Shown: positions 16,918-25,743 of the stretch, piece after piece
Layout of the letters: each line of letters begins with the position of its first letter
Position numbering within the stretch: position 1 is the stretch's first letter
Assembly: GCA_016716335.1 (NCBI GenBank)
Contig: JADJWN010000004.1
Span: 124,001 to 188,000, forward strand
Source of the DNA: Saprospiraceae bacterium
Lineage (GTDB): Bacteria > Bacteroidota > Bacteroidia > Chitinophagales > Saprospiraceae
DNA: 64,000 nt
Direction: 5' to 3'
Translations under genes and position numbers: made by a program
Notes under the pieces: model-generated
What the model was told of the DNA's origin: nothing
What the model saw: the letters and a program-made list of their open reading frames with translations, nothing else
The model's database searches: none

Positions 16918-18081
16918 TCAAATCAGGTTCTCTGCATACTTATACGCAGACCCCGTATTGATGAGCACCACCCTGTGATAGGGTTCAATAAAACCGGACT
17001 CCAGTAATTTCTTAAATGCAGCATACACAGCTCCGCCTTCAGGTGAAAGGAATATACCTTCCTGCCTTCCAAAATCATTTATAGCGTTCAACATCTCTTC
17101 TTCAGTAATATCCAATGCGGTACCGCCCGAGTCATATATGGTTTTGAGTATGAGTTTGTCACCGAATGCTTTAGGTACCCGCAAACCATTAGCTATGGTC
17201 TCGGCCGGATTTTCATACACTTCACTTACATCTTGTCCAGCCTTAAAAGCTCTGATGATCGGATTACAGCCTGCTGTCTGCACAGCTACCATTTTAGCAG
17301 GAATCTTACTTACCCATCCCATTTCCAGCATCTCCTGAAATGCTTTCCATATACCTATCAGACCTGTGCCGCCACCTGTGGGATAAATGATTACATCCGG
17401 CAATTCCCACTCCATTTGCTCCGCAATTTCATAACCCATGGTTTTTTTACCTTCCAGCCTGAAAGGTTCTTTCAATGTAGTGATATCCCACCATTTCCCG
17501 TCTGTATTGTCAGCATTCATTTTGAGGCCAGCATCTCTTATGCTGCCTTTCACTTTCACCACGTTTGCTCCCATGATTTCACAATCCAATCTGAATACTT
17601 CCGGAGTGACTTCCGGCATGTATATATTCGCCTGTGCACCCACGGCGGCACAATATGCCGCAAGCGCACTGCCGGCATTACCTGCGGTAGGAATGCAGAA
17701 TTCTCTGATGCCGAGCTCTGTAGCCTTACTTACGGCCATCCCTATACCCCGTGCTTTGAATGAGCCGGTGGGATTATTGCCTTCATCTTTCAGCCATAGC
17801 TGATGAATACCGGTATGCTTTGCAGTGTTTTTTAGCCTGAGTAGCGGGGTGGCACCTTCTCCAAGTGTGATTTGAAATTCCGGTGACAATACCGGTAGGA
17901 GTTCGGCATATCTCCACAGATTTGGCGGCCGGTTTTGGATAGCATTACGACCCGGATGAGATTGCAGATCATATCTTGCTACCAGCGGCTGGGTACATTG
18001 AGGACAATAACTATGAATCTGATACTTGTCAAAATGCTGGCTGCATTGACTGCATTCCAGATGGGTATATAAACTTTTCAT
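16918..18081 (-). CDS. thrC: Threonine synthase (PLP-dependent)
   Basis: This converts O-phosphohomoserine to threonine in the cytoplasm. The chosen start (18081, MKSLYTHLECSQC) opens with a zinc-ribbon of two CxxC pairs (CSQC, CPQC; about residues 9-30), typical of one threonine synthase subgroup. The PLP Lys lies in NPTGSFKARG, and the cofactor phosphate loop is PTGGGTGLIG. At about 387 residues it is normal for this subgroup. Cysteate synthase has a similar plan and cannot be excluded by eye, but threonine synthase is far more common. The longer open frame upstream lacks family features. Confidence 0.88.
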   Translation of the reverse strand: MKSLYTHLECSQCSQHFDKYQIHSYCPQCTQPLVARYDLQSHPGRNAIQNRPPNLWRYAELLPVLSPEFQITLGEGATPLLRLKNTAKHTGIHQLWLKDEGNNPTGSFKARGIGMAVSKATELGIREFCIPTAGNAGSALAAYCAAVGAQANIYMPEVTPEVFRLDCEIMGANVVKVKGSIRDAGLKMNADNTDGKWWDITTLKEPFRLEGKKTMGYEIAEQMEWELPDVIIYPTGGGTGLIGIWKAFQEMLEMGWVSKIPAKMVAVQTAGCNPIIRAFKAGQDVSEVYENPAETIANGLRVPKAFGDKLILKTIYDSGGTALDITEEEMLNAINDFGRQEGIFLSPEGGAVYAAFKKLLESGFIEPYHRVVLINTGSAYKYAENLI

Positions 18082-18101
18082 ATAATCATATAATATGTTC
18101 G

Positions 18102-18109
18102 CAAAACTA
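18102..18109 (-). promoter_or_regulatory. Possible -7 element for threonine synthase
   Basis: On the minus strand this reads TAGTTTTG, matching TAnnTTTG, about 20 bases before the start at 18081. The -33 half is not convincing. Confidence 0.35.
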
Positions 18110-18296
18110 AGGCGTGCAGACCTGAATTCTGCATTGAATGATAAAATTATCCATGGCAAAATATAATTTTGAAACCAGTGTTAAAAAAATGCTAATAATT
18201 TAAACTATTTGTGCAGATGCTTGTCTTTGAAACATTATTTTGTTGCAACAAATATTTGATTTCATCATCACAGAATTAATTTTAACACAATATTCA

Positions 18297-20774
18297 ATGT
18301 ATTCTATACCTTTTAAATTTTGCAATCCCTTTCTTGCTTTGCTTTTATTCCTGATGCTTCCGGTATTGTCTTTCTCTCAAAAGGCGGATATCATAGCACT
18401 TAAACTCACAGGAAAAGTAATTGACCAGACTACGGGAGGTCCTATGGAGTATGCCACGGTCTCTGTATTCAGCAGCAAAGACAGTACCCTTTTGGGAGGT
18501 ACACTGACTGAAATGGATGGAAGCTTTGAAATTGGAGTCAAATCCCCCGATATTTATCTTGTGGCAGAATTCCTTTCATTCCAAAGCAAAAGCCTGAATG
18601 AGTTCAGGCTGAATAAGGATTCCGGAATTCTGGATGCCGGTATCATTGAGTTAAGCCCTGATGCAGTAGCGCTTGAGACCGTAGAAATTAAAGGGCAAAA
18701 GAGCGAAACCCAGTTTGCATTGGACAAAAGGGTATTTAATGTTGGAAACGATCTCGCTAACAGAGGAGGTACTGCACAGGACATTTTGGATAATGTACCT
18801 TCTGTCACTGTGGACCTGGATGGAAGTGTAAGTCTTAGAGGCAGTGGGAGCGTCAGAATTCTTATCAATGGTCAGCCGAGTGGCTTGGTAGGTATCAGCG
18901 GGGCTAATGGACTCCGCTCAATCCCGGCGGCTATGATTGAAAGAATAGAAGTCATTACCAATCCTTCTGCACGGTACGAGGCAGAAGGTATGTCAGGCAT
19001 CATTAATATTGTATTGAAAAAGGATGCACGGTGTGGTTTTAATGGTACTTTTGAGGTATCGGGAGGTTTTCCTGACAATGCTGCGGCCTCAGCAAATCTT
19101 AATTACCGGAAGGGGAAATTCAATTATTTTCTCAATTATGGAATTAATTACCGCAAAAATCCGGGTATAGGATATTCCTACCAGGAATTTTATACCGGTG
19201 AGGATATCAATGTCACCTATGTCACAAGGGATGCAGTAAGAAAAAATCTCTCCAACAATATTCGTCTGGGTCTGGATTTTGATATCAGTGACATGCAGAC
19301 CATAAGCGGTTCATTTTTGTACAGGTATAGTGATAACAATAATTTCACACCAATCAGATACTATGATCATGTGTTCTCTGCCAATGAATCCCGTGGGAGA
19401 TTTTTAGTGCCCACTCAGAATTATATACTGAGGACAGACAGTGAAAAAGAAAAAAGCCCGACTCTGGAGTACACGCTGGATTACAAAAAGCGATTCAAAC
19501 AGGAAGGCAGGGAATTGAAAGCCATGATCCAGTACAGTCAAAATACTGAGACTGAGAATTCTGATTATGCGGAGGGCAGGTACACATCCACATTGTTTGA
19601 AGGCAATTATCTCACCCAGAGATCCGCCAACGAAGAACAGCAGAAAACCACGATAGCCCAGGTGGATTACATACATCCGCTCAGTAAAGGAGCAAAACTG
19701 GAGGCAGGCCTGAGAAGTGCAATAAGGTCGGTATCCAATGATTTTATCGTAGAGGAATTGCGAAATAATACGGAATGGATTAATCTCGAAGGACTGACAA
19801 ATTATTTCATTTACGATGAGAGCGTACATGCTGCTTATGCCATTTTCGGGCAGAAGAAAAACAGATTATCCTATCAGGCAGGTATCAGGGCAGAATATTC
19901 AGATGTCAATACCCGTTTGGTTCAGACCAATGAAGTGAATCCCCGAAATTATCTGGATTTTTTCCCGAGCGGGCATGTCAATTATGAATTGGCCGGCAAT
20001 AATCAGCTGCAGGTAAGCTTCAGCCGGAGGGTCAGAAGGCCGAGGTTCTGGGATTTGAATCCTTTCTTCAGTTTCAGTGATGCCAGGAATATTTTTGCAG
20101 GCAATCCCAATCTGGATCCGGAATATACCAATAGCTATGAAGCGGGTCATTTGAAGTTTTGGGACAAGGGCAATATCGGTACCAATATTTACTTCAGGAG
20201 AACTACAGATGTGATACAGAGAGTAAGACTGGTGGATGCCGTTAGTGGTACGAGTTTTACACAGCCGCTCAATCTGGCTACCTCTGACAATATGGGGCTG
20301 GAGTTTTTATTTGCCTACAATGTCAATAAATGGCTGAGACTGGATGGTAATGTCAATTTTTTCAGGAATATTACGGAAGGGCGGTTTGAGGGAACTGACC
20401 TGAGTGCTGACAGTTACAGTTGGTTTGGGAGAATAGGGTCCCGAGTCAGTTTCTGGAAAAATGCAGAATTGCAGGTCAGGCTGAATTACCGTGCTCCGGT
20501 GGATATCCCGCAGGGCGTAAACAGAGAGATATATGTAGTAGATATCGGATTTACCAAGGACATCACCAAAGACCTGAGTTTTACTTTTGCAGCTCGTGAC
20601 CTGTTGAATACCAGAAGAAGAAACACCGAGCTATTCGGGGATGATTTTTATGAAAGATCAGAACAGCAATGGCGACGTACCCCCATAGTGCTTACCTTCA
20701 ATTACAGAGTGAATGCCAAAAAGGAAAGAAAAAGACAGGGTAGGGGAGATATGGATTTTGACGGAGAAATGTAA
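18297..20774 (+). CDS. TonB-dependent receptor-like outer-membrane protein
   Basis: The start at 18297 gives a signal peptide (FLALLLFLMLPVLSFSQ). Then come a carboxypeptidase-regulatory-like domain (KLTGKVIDQTTGGPMEYATV, about residues 35-110), a plug domain (about 140-270, with IEVITNPSARYEAEGMSGI and IINIVLKKD), and a long 22-strand-type barrel to the end with RRPRFWDLNPFFSFSD. It belongs to the Bacteroidota outer-membrane beta-barrel group related to SusC, but no SusD gene is adjacent, so it is not a standard glycan pair. An acidic DMDFDGEM tail ends the protein. The substrate is unknown. Confidence 0.9.
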   Translation: MYSIPFKFCNPFLALLLFLMLPVLSFSQKADIIALKLTGKVIDQTTGGPMEYATVSVFSSKDSTLLGGTLTEMDGSFEIGVKSPDIYLVAEFLSFQSKSLNEFRLNKDSGILDAGIIELSPDAVALETVEIKGQKSETQFALDKRVFNVGNDLANRGGTAQDILDNVPSVTVDLDGSVSLRGSGSVRILINGQPSGLVGISGANGLRSIPAAMIERIEVITNPSARYEAEGMSGIINIVLKKDARCGFNGTFEVSGGFPDNAAASANLNYRKGKFNYFLNYGINYRKNPGIGYSYQEFYTGEDINVTYVTRDAVRKNLSNNIRLGLDFDISDMQTISGSFLYRYSDNNNFTPIRYYDHVFSANESRGRFLVPTQNYILRTDSEKEKSPTLEYTLDYKKRFKQEGRELKAMIQYSQNTETENSDYAEGRYTSTLFEGNYLTQRSANEEQQKTTIAQVDYIHPLSKGAKLEAGLRSAIRSVSNDFIVEELRNNTEWINLEGLTNYFIYDESVHAAYAIFGQKKNRLSYQAGIRAEYSDVNTRLVQTNEVNPRNYLDFFPSGHVNYELAGNNQLQVSFSRRVRRPRFWDLNPFFSFSDARNIFAGNPNLDPEYTNSYEAGHLKFWDKGNIGTNIYFRRTTDVIQRVRLVDAVSGTSFTQPLNLATSDNMGLEFLFAYNVNKWLRLDGNVNFFRNITEGRFEGTDLSADSYSWFGRIGSRVSFWKNAELQVRLNYRAPVDIPQGVNREIYVVDIGFTKDITKDLSFTFAARDLLNTRRRNTELFGDDFYERSEQQWRRTPIVLTFNYRVNAKKERKRQGRGDMDFDGEM

Positions 20775-20892
20775 AAAAATATCTTTTAGACAGATCGCAT
20801 AAAATCCATTGGTCGTGCAATGGGATGCATTAGTCTTTCTTTTCATTACATTCATGACTCTCTGAAACTAATTCAGCAGACTTACTGTTTTT

Positions 20893-20923
20893 AAGGTTGA
20901 TAAACACAATTTTTCTCAACCTT
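20893..20923. promoter_or_regulatory. Inverted repeat upstream of the lemA-like gene
   Basis: AAGGTTGA (20893-20900) pairs perfectly with TCAACCTT (20916-20923) across a 15-base loop, 17 bases before the ATG at 20941. There is no T run. It could be an mRNA leader hairpin or an operator. Confidence 0.4.
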
Positions 20924-20940
20924 CTAAAACATTTCTAATC

Positions 20941-21486
20941 ATGCTTATCTTTTTAGGTCTTATTCTGGTCATAGGATTATTCCTTATGATGTCTTACAAC
21001 AAATTGGTCGGCCTCAAAAACAGAGTGCTGGAGTCATGGAGCGGTATAGATGTGCAGTTGAAAAGAAGATATGACCTCATTCCCAATCTGGTAAACACTG
21101 TCAAGGGTTATGCAGCTCACGAAAGCGGTACATTGGAAAAAGTAATCCAGGCCCGTAATATGGCTATGAACGCAGGAAGCACCCATGACAGAATTGAAGC
21201 TGAAAATGTACTGTCAGGCACTTTAAAAAGCTTATTTGCACTTGCGGAAAACTATCCTGATCTTAAGGCCAATGCTTCCTTCCTGGATCTTCAGAATAAA
21301 TTATCAGAAATAGAAGAAAATCTGAGCAATGCCAGAAGATATTACAATGCTCTCGTAAGGGATAATAATACTTATGTGGACAGCTTCCCATCCAATCTGG
21401 TAGCCAATGCCTTTAAGTTTGAAAAATTTGACTTTTTCGAGCTGGAAAGCAACGAAGAGCGAAAAAATCCGGTAGTCCAGTTTTAA
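20941..21486 (+). CDS. LemA family protein
   Basis: An N-terminal membrane helix (about residues 1-18) precedes the LemA helical domain with YNKLVGLKNRVLESWSGIDV, LKRRYDLIPNLVNTVKGYA and NARRYYNALVRDNNTY. The 181 residues are normal. The family forms helical bundles outside the cytoplasmic membrane, with no settled role. The DUF2207 gene begins 15 bases downstream, a pairing seen widely in bacteria that suggests a shared membrane complex. Confidence 0.95.
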   Translation: MLIFLGLILVIGLFLMMSYNKLVGLKNRVLESWSGIDVQLKRRYDLIPNLVNTVKGYAAHESGTLEKVIQARNMAMNAGSTHDRIEAENVLSGTLKSLFALAENYPDLKANASFLDLQNKLSEIEENLSNARRYYNALVRDNNTYVDSFPSNLVANAFKFEKFDFFELESNEERKNPVVQF

Positions 21487-21501
21487 GCCTGTCGCAGTAC
21501 A

Positions 21502-23178
21502 ATGAGACTTTTACTTGTACTTTATATACTGGCGGGCACTGCATTCCCTGCTTTTCTGAAAGCTGAATATTTTCGGATTACAGATTATAAAGTGGATGTA
21601 CGCATTTATGCAGCCGGATATTTTGAAGTAAATGAAACGATTGAAGTAGAATTTTCCGAACCCCGGAGAGGTATTTTCAGGCAAATTCCATATATCTATA
21701 AGCTTGGAGACGGGGAGCGGAAAATTAAAATATACGACCTGGATGTAGAAGGTTGGAGATACAAGGATTATACTGAGGGATATTACAGGGTGATACGTAT
21801 CGGTGATCCTGATATCTACGTCAATGGCAAACAAACCTACAAAATCAGTTACAAGGTCAGAAATGCTTTTTTGTTTCACGAAGACTTTACCGAATTTTAC
21901 TGGAATCTCATCGGAGATCAATGGCCTGTGCCTATAGACAAGATTTCCTTTGATGTACGCTTTGATCAGTTTATTGCTCTCAGGGAAGGAGATTACAAAA
22001 TCTTCGCAGGAGAGGCAGGTAGTCAGGAACAAAGAGCCAATATCCGGTATCAGCTGAACAGGCTGGTAGGCGAAACGACCTCCATGCTGGAACCTTATGA
22101 AGGAGTCACTTTAGCGATAAAATTTCCTTTGGAATACATTAAGCGGCCTTCTGAGTGGGAAGTTTGGCTGGAGAAATACGGTCCCGGGGCATTGGGTATG
22201 TTGCTGCTGAGTTTATTTTCCGGCATATTTTACAGATTGTGGAAAAAGTATGGTAAGGATTATCCCATCGTACGGATGGTTCAGTATCTTCCTCCGAAGG
22301 AGTTGACCCCATCGGAAGCGGGAGTAATCATTGACGAAAAAGCGGACAATGTGGATATTCTGGCTTTGCTTCCCTATTGGGCACACAAAGGGTATATTCA
22401 GATCCGAAGGATTCCCAGAAAGTGGGCTAAGGATGATCATGAGCTTATCAAACTCAAGCACCTGGATCCTCCGGTGCCGGCTTATGAATCTGTGATTTTT
22501 CATGCATTGTTCAGGAGTGGGGACAGAGTTTTGGTCAGCAGTTTGAAAGATAAGTTTTACAATGATTTGAATGCGGCCAAAACCCAGTTGAGCAGTCATA
22601 TAAAAAATACCCTGGATATTTATTATCCTGTTTCCATACGTATGCAGATTATATCGGGGATTATATCGGCGATACTGATTGGTGCCGCTATCCTGTTGGG
22701 ATTATTATTCAATTCTTTACTGCTGGCGGTGACCTTGGGTGTCAGTGGTCTTATAGGCATAGGATTTACAGCCAATATGCTGAAAAAAAATCAGAATGGG
22801 GTGAGATTGTATCAGGAAGTACTCGGATTTAAAATGTTTGTGGAGAAAGCAGAGAAGGACCGCCTGGAGCGCATGCTGAAGGAGGATCCGGATTATTTTG
22901 AAAAAACCTTGCCCTATGCTATGGTCTTCGGCTATGCCAGAAAGTGGAGTGCACAGTTTGATGGTTTGCTTACGGAACCTCCCAAATGGTACATCGGTGG
23001 ACCGGGATACGGTCACGGTCATTTTATGCCATCGGAATTTGGTAAGGCTTTTGATTCCGGAATGCAGGAGATCCAGAGTGCGTTTACCAGCTCGCCGCAA
23101 AGTTCCGGCGGCGGCAGTTTTGGTGGTGGTGGCAGTGTAGGCGGCGGCTTTGGTGGAGGCGGTGGTGGCAGTTGGTAA
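21502..23178 (+). CDS. DUF2207 family membrane protein with Gly-rich tail
   Basis: A signal peptide (about residues 1-21) is followed by the DUF2207 extracytoplasmic domain (about 25-210, with YFEVNETIEVEF and PRRGIFRQIPYIY), a membrane helix (about 230-248), a cytoplasmic region, two more helices (about 378-420), and a Gly/Ser-rich end (GGGGSVGGGFGGGGGGSW) typical of this family and of TPM-domain proteins. It is almost certainly co-transcribed with the LemA gene. Function is unknown. Confidence 0.92.
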   Translation: MRLLLVLYILAGTAFPAFLKAEYFRITDYKVDVRIYAAGYFEVNETIEVEFSEPRRGIFRQIPYIYKLGDGERKIKIYDLDVEGWRYKDYTEGYYRVIRIGDPDIYVNGKQTYKISYKVRNAFLFHEDFTEFYWNLIGDQWPVPIDKISFDVRFDQFIALREGDYKIFAGEAGSQEQRANIRYQLNRLVGETTSMLEPYEGVTLAIKFPLEYIKRPSEWEVWLEKYGPGALGMLLLSLFSGIFYRLWKKYGKDYPIVRMVQYLPPKELTPSEAGVIIDEKADNVDILALLPYWAHKGYIQIRRIPRKWAKDDHELIKLKHLDPPVPAYESVIFHALFRSGDRVLVSSLKDKFYNDLNAAKTQLSSHIKNTLDIYYPVSIRMQIISGIISAILIGAAILLGLLFNSLLLAVTLGVSGLIGIGFTANMLKKNQNGVRLYQEVLGFKMFVEKAEKDRLERMLKEDPDYFEKTLPYAMVFGYARKWSAQFDGLLTEPPKWYIGGPGYGHGHFMPSEFGKAFDSGMQEIQSAFTSSPQSSGGGSFGGGGSVGGGFGGGGGGSW

Positions 23179-23206
23179 ATATTATGTAAAGCATTAATAA
23201 AAAAAA

Positions 23207-23241
23207 ACTCCCGCTTTCCTGATCAGGAGGCGGGAGTTTTT
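23207..23241. terminator. Bidirectional intrinsic terminator
   Basis: ACTCCCGC (23207-23214) pairs with GCGGGAGT (23230-23237), with further pairing inside (TCCTGATCAGGA), a T run after and an A run before. It lies between the DUF2207 gene and the convergent small gene. Confidence 0.9.
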
Positions 23242-23271
23242 AACATTAACAAAATTAACCTAATTAACAAA

Positions 23272-23454
23272 TCAAAATTTTCTTGTACGAACCCTTTTGG
23301 CTTTTCTTATAAAGCTGGAATGTGCCTGAGCTTCTTCATTTCTCACCTGCTTTTTCTCCAGCCACAATTCACCTTTTGCCGATCCGGACTGAATTACTTC
23401 TCTCAGCGCTGATTTTATCGGCTTTGGAAATGCGATATTGATTAAATACAACAT
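23272..23454 (-). CDS. Small basic protein of 60 residues, unknown
   Basis: It opens with a short hydrophobic stretch (MLYLINIAF) and continues as a Lys/Arg/Glu-rich helical sequence ending KRVRTRKF. I do not recognise the family. It has its own well-formed promoter just upstream and a terminator just downstream, so it looks like a real monocistronic gene. The charge suggests nucleic-acid or ribosome binding, which is inference only. Confidence 0.6.
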   Translation of the reverse strand: MLYLINIAFPKPIKSALREVIQSGSAKGELWLEKKQVRNEEAQAHSSFIRKAKRVRTRKF

Positions 23455-23474
23455 ATCAAATTTCTTTTATGCCA

Positions 23475-23505
23475 CAAAGGTAATGGTATATTATTTTGTT
23501 GTCAA
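23475..23505 (-). promoter_or_regulatory. Strong Bacteroidota-type promoter
   Basis: On the minus strand TTG (23505-23503) and TACCTTTG (23482-23475) are separated by 20 bases, a full match to TTG / TAnnTTTG. It lies 20 bases before the start of the 60-residue gene. Confidence 0.7.
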
Positions 23506-24101
23506 GTTGATTAACGATTATTAACAAACTAAAATTTTGTAGCATTACTGAAAAACATCATTATATTTTTGCGAATTATTGGATACCGGGCTGTATTTAT
23601 ACTCGTTACTGTCCTTCGTTATGATTTTTAGTCCGGTGAAATCTCAGTTTTCAGAATAAAAATCTGTCTTTTAACTCCAATCCTTCATCGGACAATTAAT
23701 AAGTAGCATGCTTTAAATTTGAAGGGTCTCTTAGGATGTAAATTCTTAATTTTCATCTTTTGGGTAAAAATTTTTAAATTTTTTTCATGAAAAATTTTGG
23801 CAATATATACCAGCGCTTTTTGTGTAGTTAGCTTATGTTCAATCTGTTTTTCAGGTTCATTCAACATATTAAATGTTTTTAGCATGTGTCTCTGCATGTT
23901 TTATTTATTGATTTTACACCTAAACCTTTACAAATTAATAAAAATTTTAATGTTAAATCAGGCCCGTCTTCAAAATAATAAAAAGTTATAATCTGTAAGT
24001 TGAAAGATGCTTAAAAATGCCCGTACCAGATTTGGGTTAACTGTCGGACGGTAGAAAACACATTACAGTTATTGGCATATTTCTTGCCTTTTGAAATTTG
24101 A
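23506..24101. other. AT-rich gene-free region
   Basis: About 600 bases with no convincing gene. Short open frames occur on both strands (for example 23685-23897 minus and 23797-23991 plus), but they overlap each other and have AT-driven Lys/Asn/Phe/Ile composition with no motif. The stretch probably holds the long upstream region of the giant gene that starts at 24168. Confidence 0.6.
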
Positions 24102-24134
24102 ATTGCAAGGATACCTGTGGTGTATCCTTGCAAT
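24102..24134 (+). promoter_or_regulatory. Perfect 13-bp hairpin in the leader of giant gene 1
   Basis: ATTGCAAGGATAC (24102-24114) pairs perfectly with GTATCCTTGCAAT (24122-24134) across a 7-base loop, 33 bases before the ATG at 24168. No T run follows. A role in mRNA stability or as an operator is possible. Confidence 0.5.
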
Positions 24135-24167
24135 CCAAGAATTTTATAATTAAAACATTACGCCAGT

Positions 24168-25007
24168 ATGTTAATCCCAAAACCTGCACGATTCAGATTC
24201 CTGTGTTTCAATGGAGCTGATTTTCATTTTGCGTCTATCGTTTTGATTTCCGCCTTGTTTTTGCTGATGAAAACTGACCTTTCAGGCCAGATAGTTCAGA
24301 CCTTCAATGCAAGTGGTACATTCACCGTACCTCCCAATGTGACACAACTTACTGTCCAGGCATGGGGAGGTGGTGGAGGTGCAAGCAGTACTACTTTAGC
24401 TTCCAGACCCGGAGCAGGAGGTGGTGCCTATGCATCCTCAGTGTTGAGTGTTGTGTCCGGACAAACCTATACGGTTACAGTTGGAAATGGTGGGACACCC
24501 GCCTCTCCTGTCGGCAATGCCGGAGGTAATTCTGTATTCTCTATGGGGGCTACCAATTATGTACTTGCCGCCGGAGGTTCAGGTGGCGGGGATGTCACAC
24601 CCGGGGCAGGAGGTACAATAGCCGCAAGCATAGGTACAATAAGACATGCCGGAGGTACAGGAGGACTCAGATTTTTTCCGGCAGGTGCCGCAGCCAATAA
24701 TGGCGGTGGTGGTGGCGGTGGATCTGCTTTTACCGGCGCAGATGGTAATAATGGTGGTAATGGAACAGTAACCACGGGAGGTGCAGGAGGTACCGGCACC
24801 GGTACAGGAGGTGCAGGAGGTGGAACATCCCCTGTGAACGGACAGGCAGGTGTGGCTCCGGGCGGCGGTGGCGGCGGCAGATCTTTTAATGTCGGAGCAT
24901 TGAGTGGGGCAGGGGCTGCAGGCAGAGTGGTGATTTCCTATTGTCCGGATTTTGATGCAGAAATCAATGGATTGACAGATATCTTTTTGGATGCCCTACT
25001 ACCCTGA
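24168..25007 (+). CDS. Giant gene 1, segment 1: signal peptide and Gly-rich domain
   Basis: A basic N-terminus and hydrophobic stretch (about residues 22-35, cut near LSGQ) form the signal peptide. Residues about 45-265 are the glycine-rich surface domain that begins FTVPPNVTQLTVQAWGGGGG, a common N-terminal module of large Bacteroidota surface proteins. True coding leaves this frame at the T5 run 24984-24988: one more T would give IFFGCPTTLTASGG, which continues sensibly in the next segment. The last seven residues of this segment are therefore spurious. Confidence 0.8.
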   Translation: MLIPKPARFRFLCFNGADFHFASIVLISALFLLMKTDLSGQIVQTFNASGTFTVPPNVTQLTVQAWGGGGGASSTTLASRPGAGGGAYASSVLSVVSGQTYTVTVGNGGTPASPVGNAGGNSVFSMGATNYVLAAGGSGGGDVTPGAGGTIAASIGTIRHAGGTGGLRFFPAGAAANNGGGGGGGSAFTGADGNNGGNGTVTTGGAGGTGTGTGGAGGGTSPVNGQAGVAPGGGGGGRSFNVGALSGAGAAGRVVISYCPDFDAEINGLTDIFLDALLP

Positions 25008-25099
25008 CAGCCAGCGGTGGGGTTTCTTATTTATGGTCACCCGGTGGGCAAACAACAGAATCCATCACAGTATCTCCGGTCGCTACGACTACATATACA

Positions 25100-25597
25100 G
25101 TGACAGCCACAGACAGCAACGGCTGTACTGCAACAGCACAAGCTACGGTTAATGTCTCAGGAGCTATTGAGATTGCTGAGGTATGTGCATGTAACGATGG
25201 CAGCGGAAATGTCACATTCACGGTCAAACTCAACAACTGGCCTACATGTGGCGGGCCGTTTACGGTAGGAATTAATTATACAACCAATACCATGGGTACC
25301 GGAATATTGTCGGCAGGCAGTATAGCCAGTGATCCATCAGGTATGAAAACCATTACTTTCAGTCCGGTGGCTAATGCAGCTGCATCCGGAAATCTCAGTT
25401 TATCTTCGGTGGTGAATCCTTCCAACCTGGCGCAATCCATCAATTCCAATAATTTTCCTTTTGCTGTCAGTGGCCCTCTTACACTGACTTGTCCCGATAC
25501 TGTACATGTATTCATGGAGCCTGATTTATGCTATGGTTTGGTGCCCGATCTTTCTGCCAGGGTCAATCCCGGGGAGGTTGCGGGGCTTATTCCTTGA
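25100..25597 (+). CDS. Giant gene 1, segment 2: SprB-like repeat
   Basis: The frame is meaningful from about 24989, before its first ATG: TLTASGG, then YLWSPGGQT and TYTVTATDSNGCTATA, the SprB/PKD-like module of gliding adhesins. A second domain with VCACNDGSGNVTF follows. It breaks at the G4 run 25582-25585; one more G would give EVAGAYSLTQSLIPGT, open to about 25700. The bases 25598-25743 are coding in other frames and contain two more breaks near 25700 and 25726, after which DNQKPVVSM leads into segment 3. Confidence 0.7.
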   Translation: MTATDSNGCTATAQATVNVSGAIEIAEVCACNDGSGNVTFTVKLNNWPTCGGPFTVGINYTTNTMGTGILSAGSIASDPSGMKTITFSPVANAAASGNLSLSSVVNPSNLAQSINSNNFPFAVSGPLTLTCPDTVHVFMEPDLCYGLVPDLSARVNPGEVAGLIP

Positions 25598-25743
25598 CAC
25601 AATCTCTCATTCCGGGCACTGCATTTGGCGCTGCCTGTAATGATGAACAGGATATAATAATAAGCATAAGCGATGCAGGCTGTGCTTTGGCCTGCTACTT
25701 GTAATACGGATTACCCTGATCCTGTATTGACAATCAAAAACCG

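Noticed and set aside
18240..18296. Upstream TTG start for the TonB-type receptor
   Set aside because: It would add 19 residues before a complete signal peptide; the ATG at 18297 is the natural start.
23685..23897. 70-residue minus-strand frame in the AT-rich gap
   Set aside because: Composition is driven by AT content, it has no motif or promoter, and it overlaps another open frame on the other strand.
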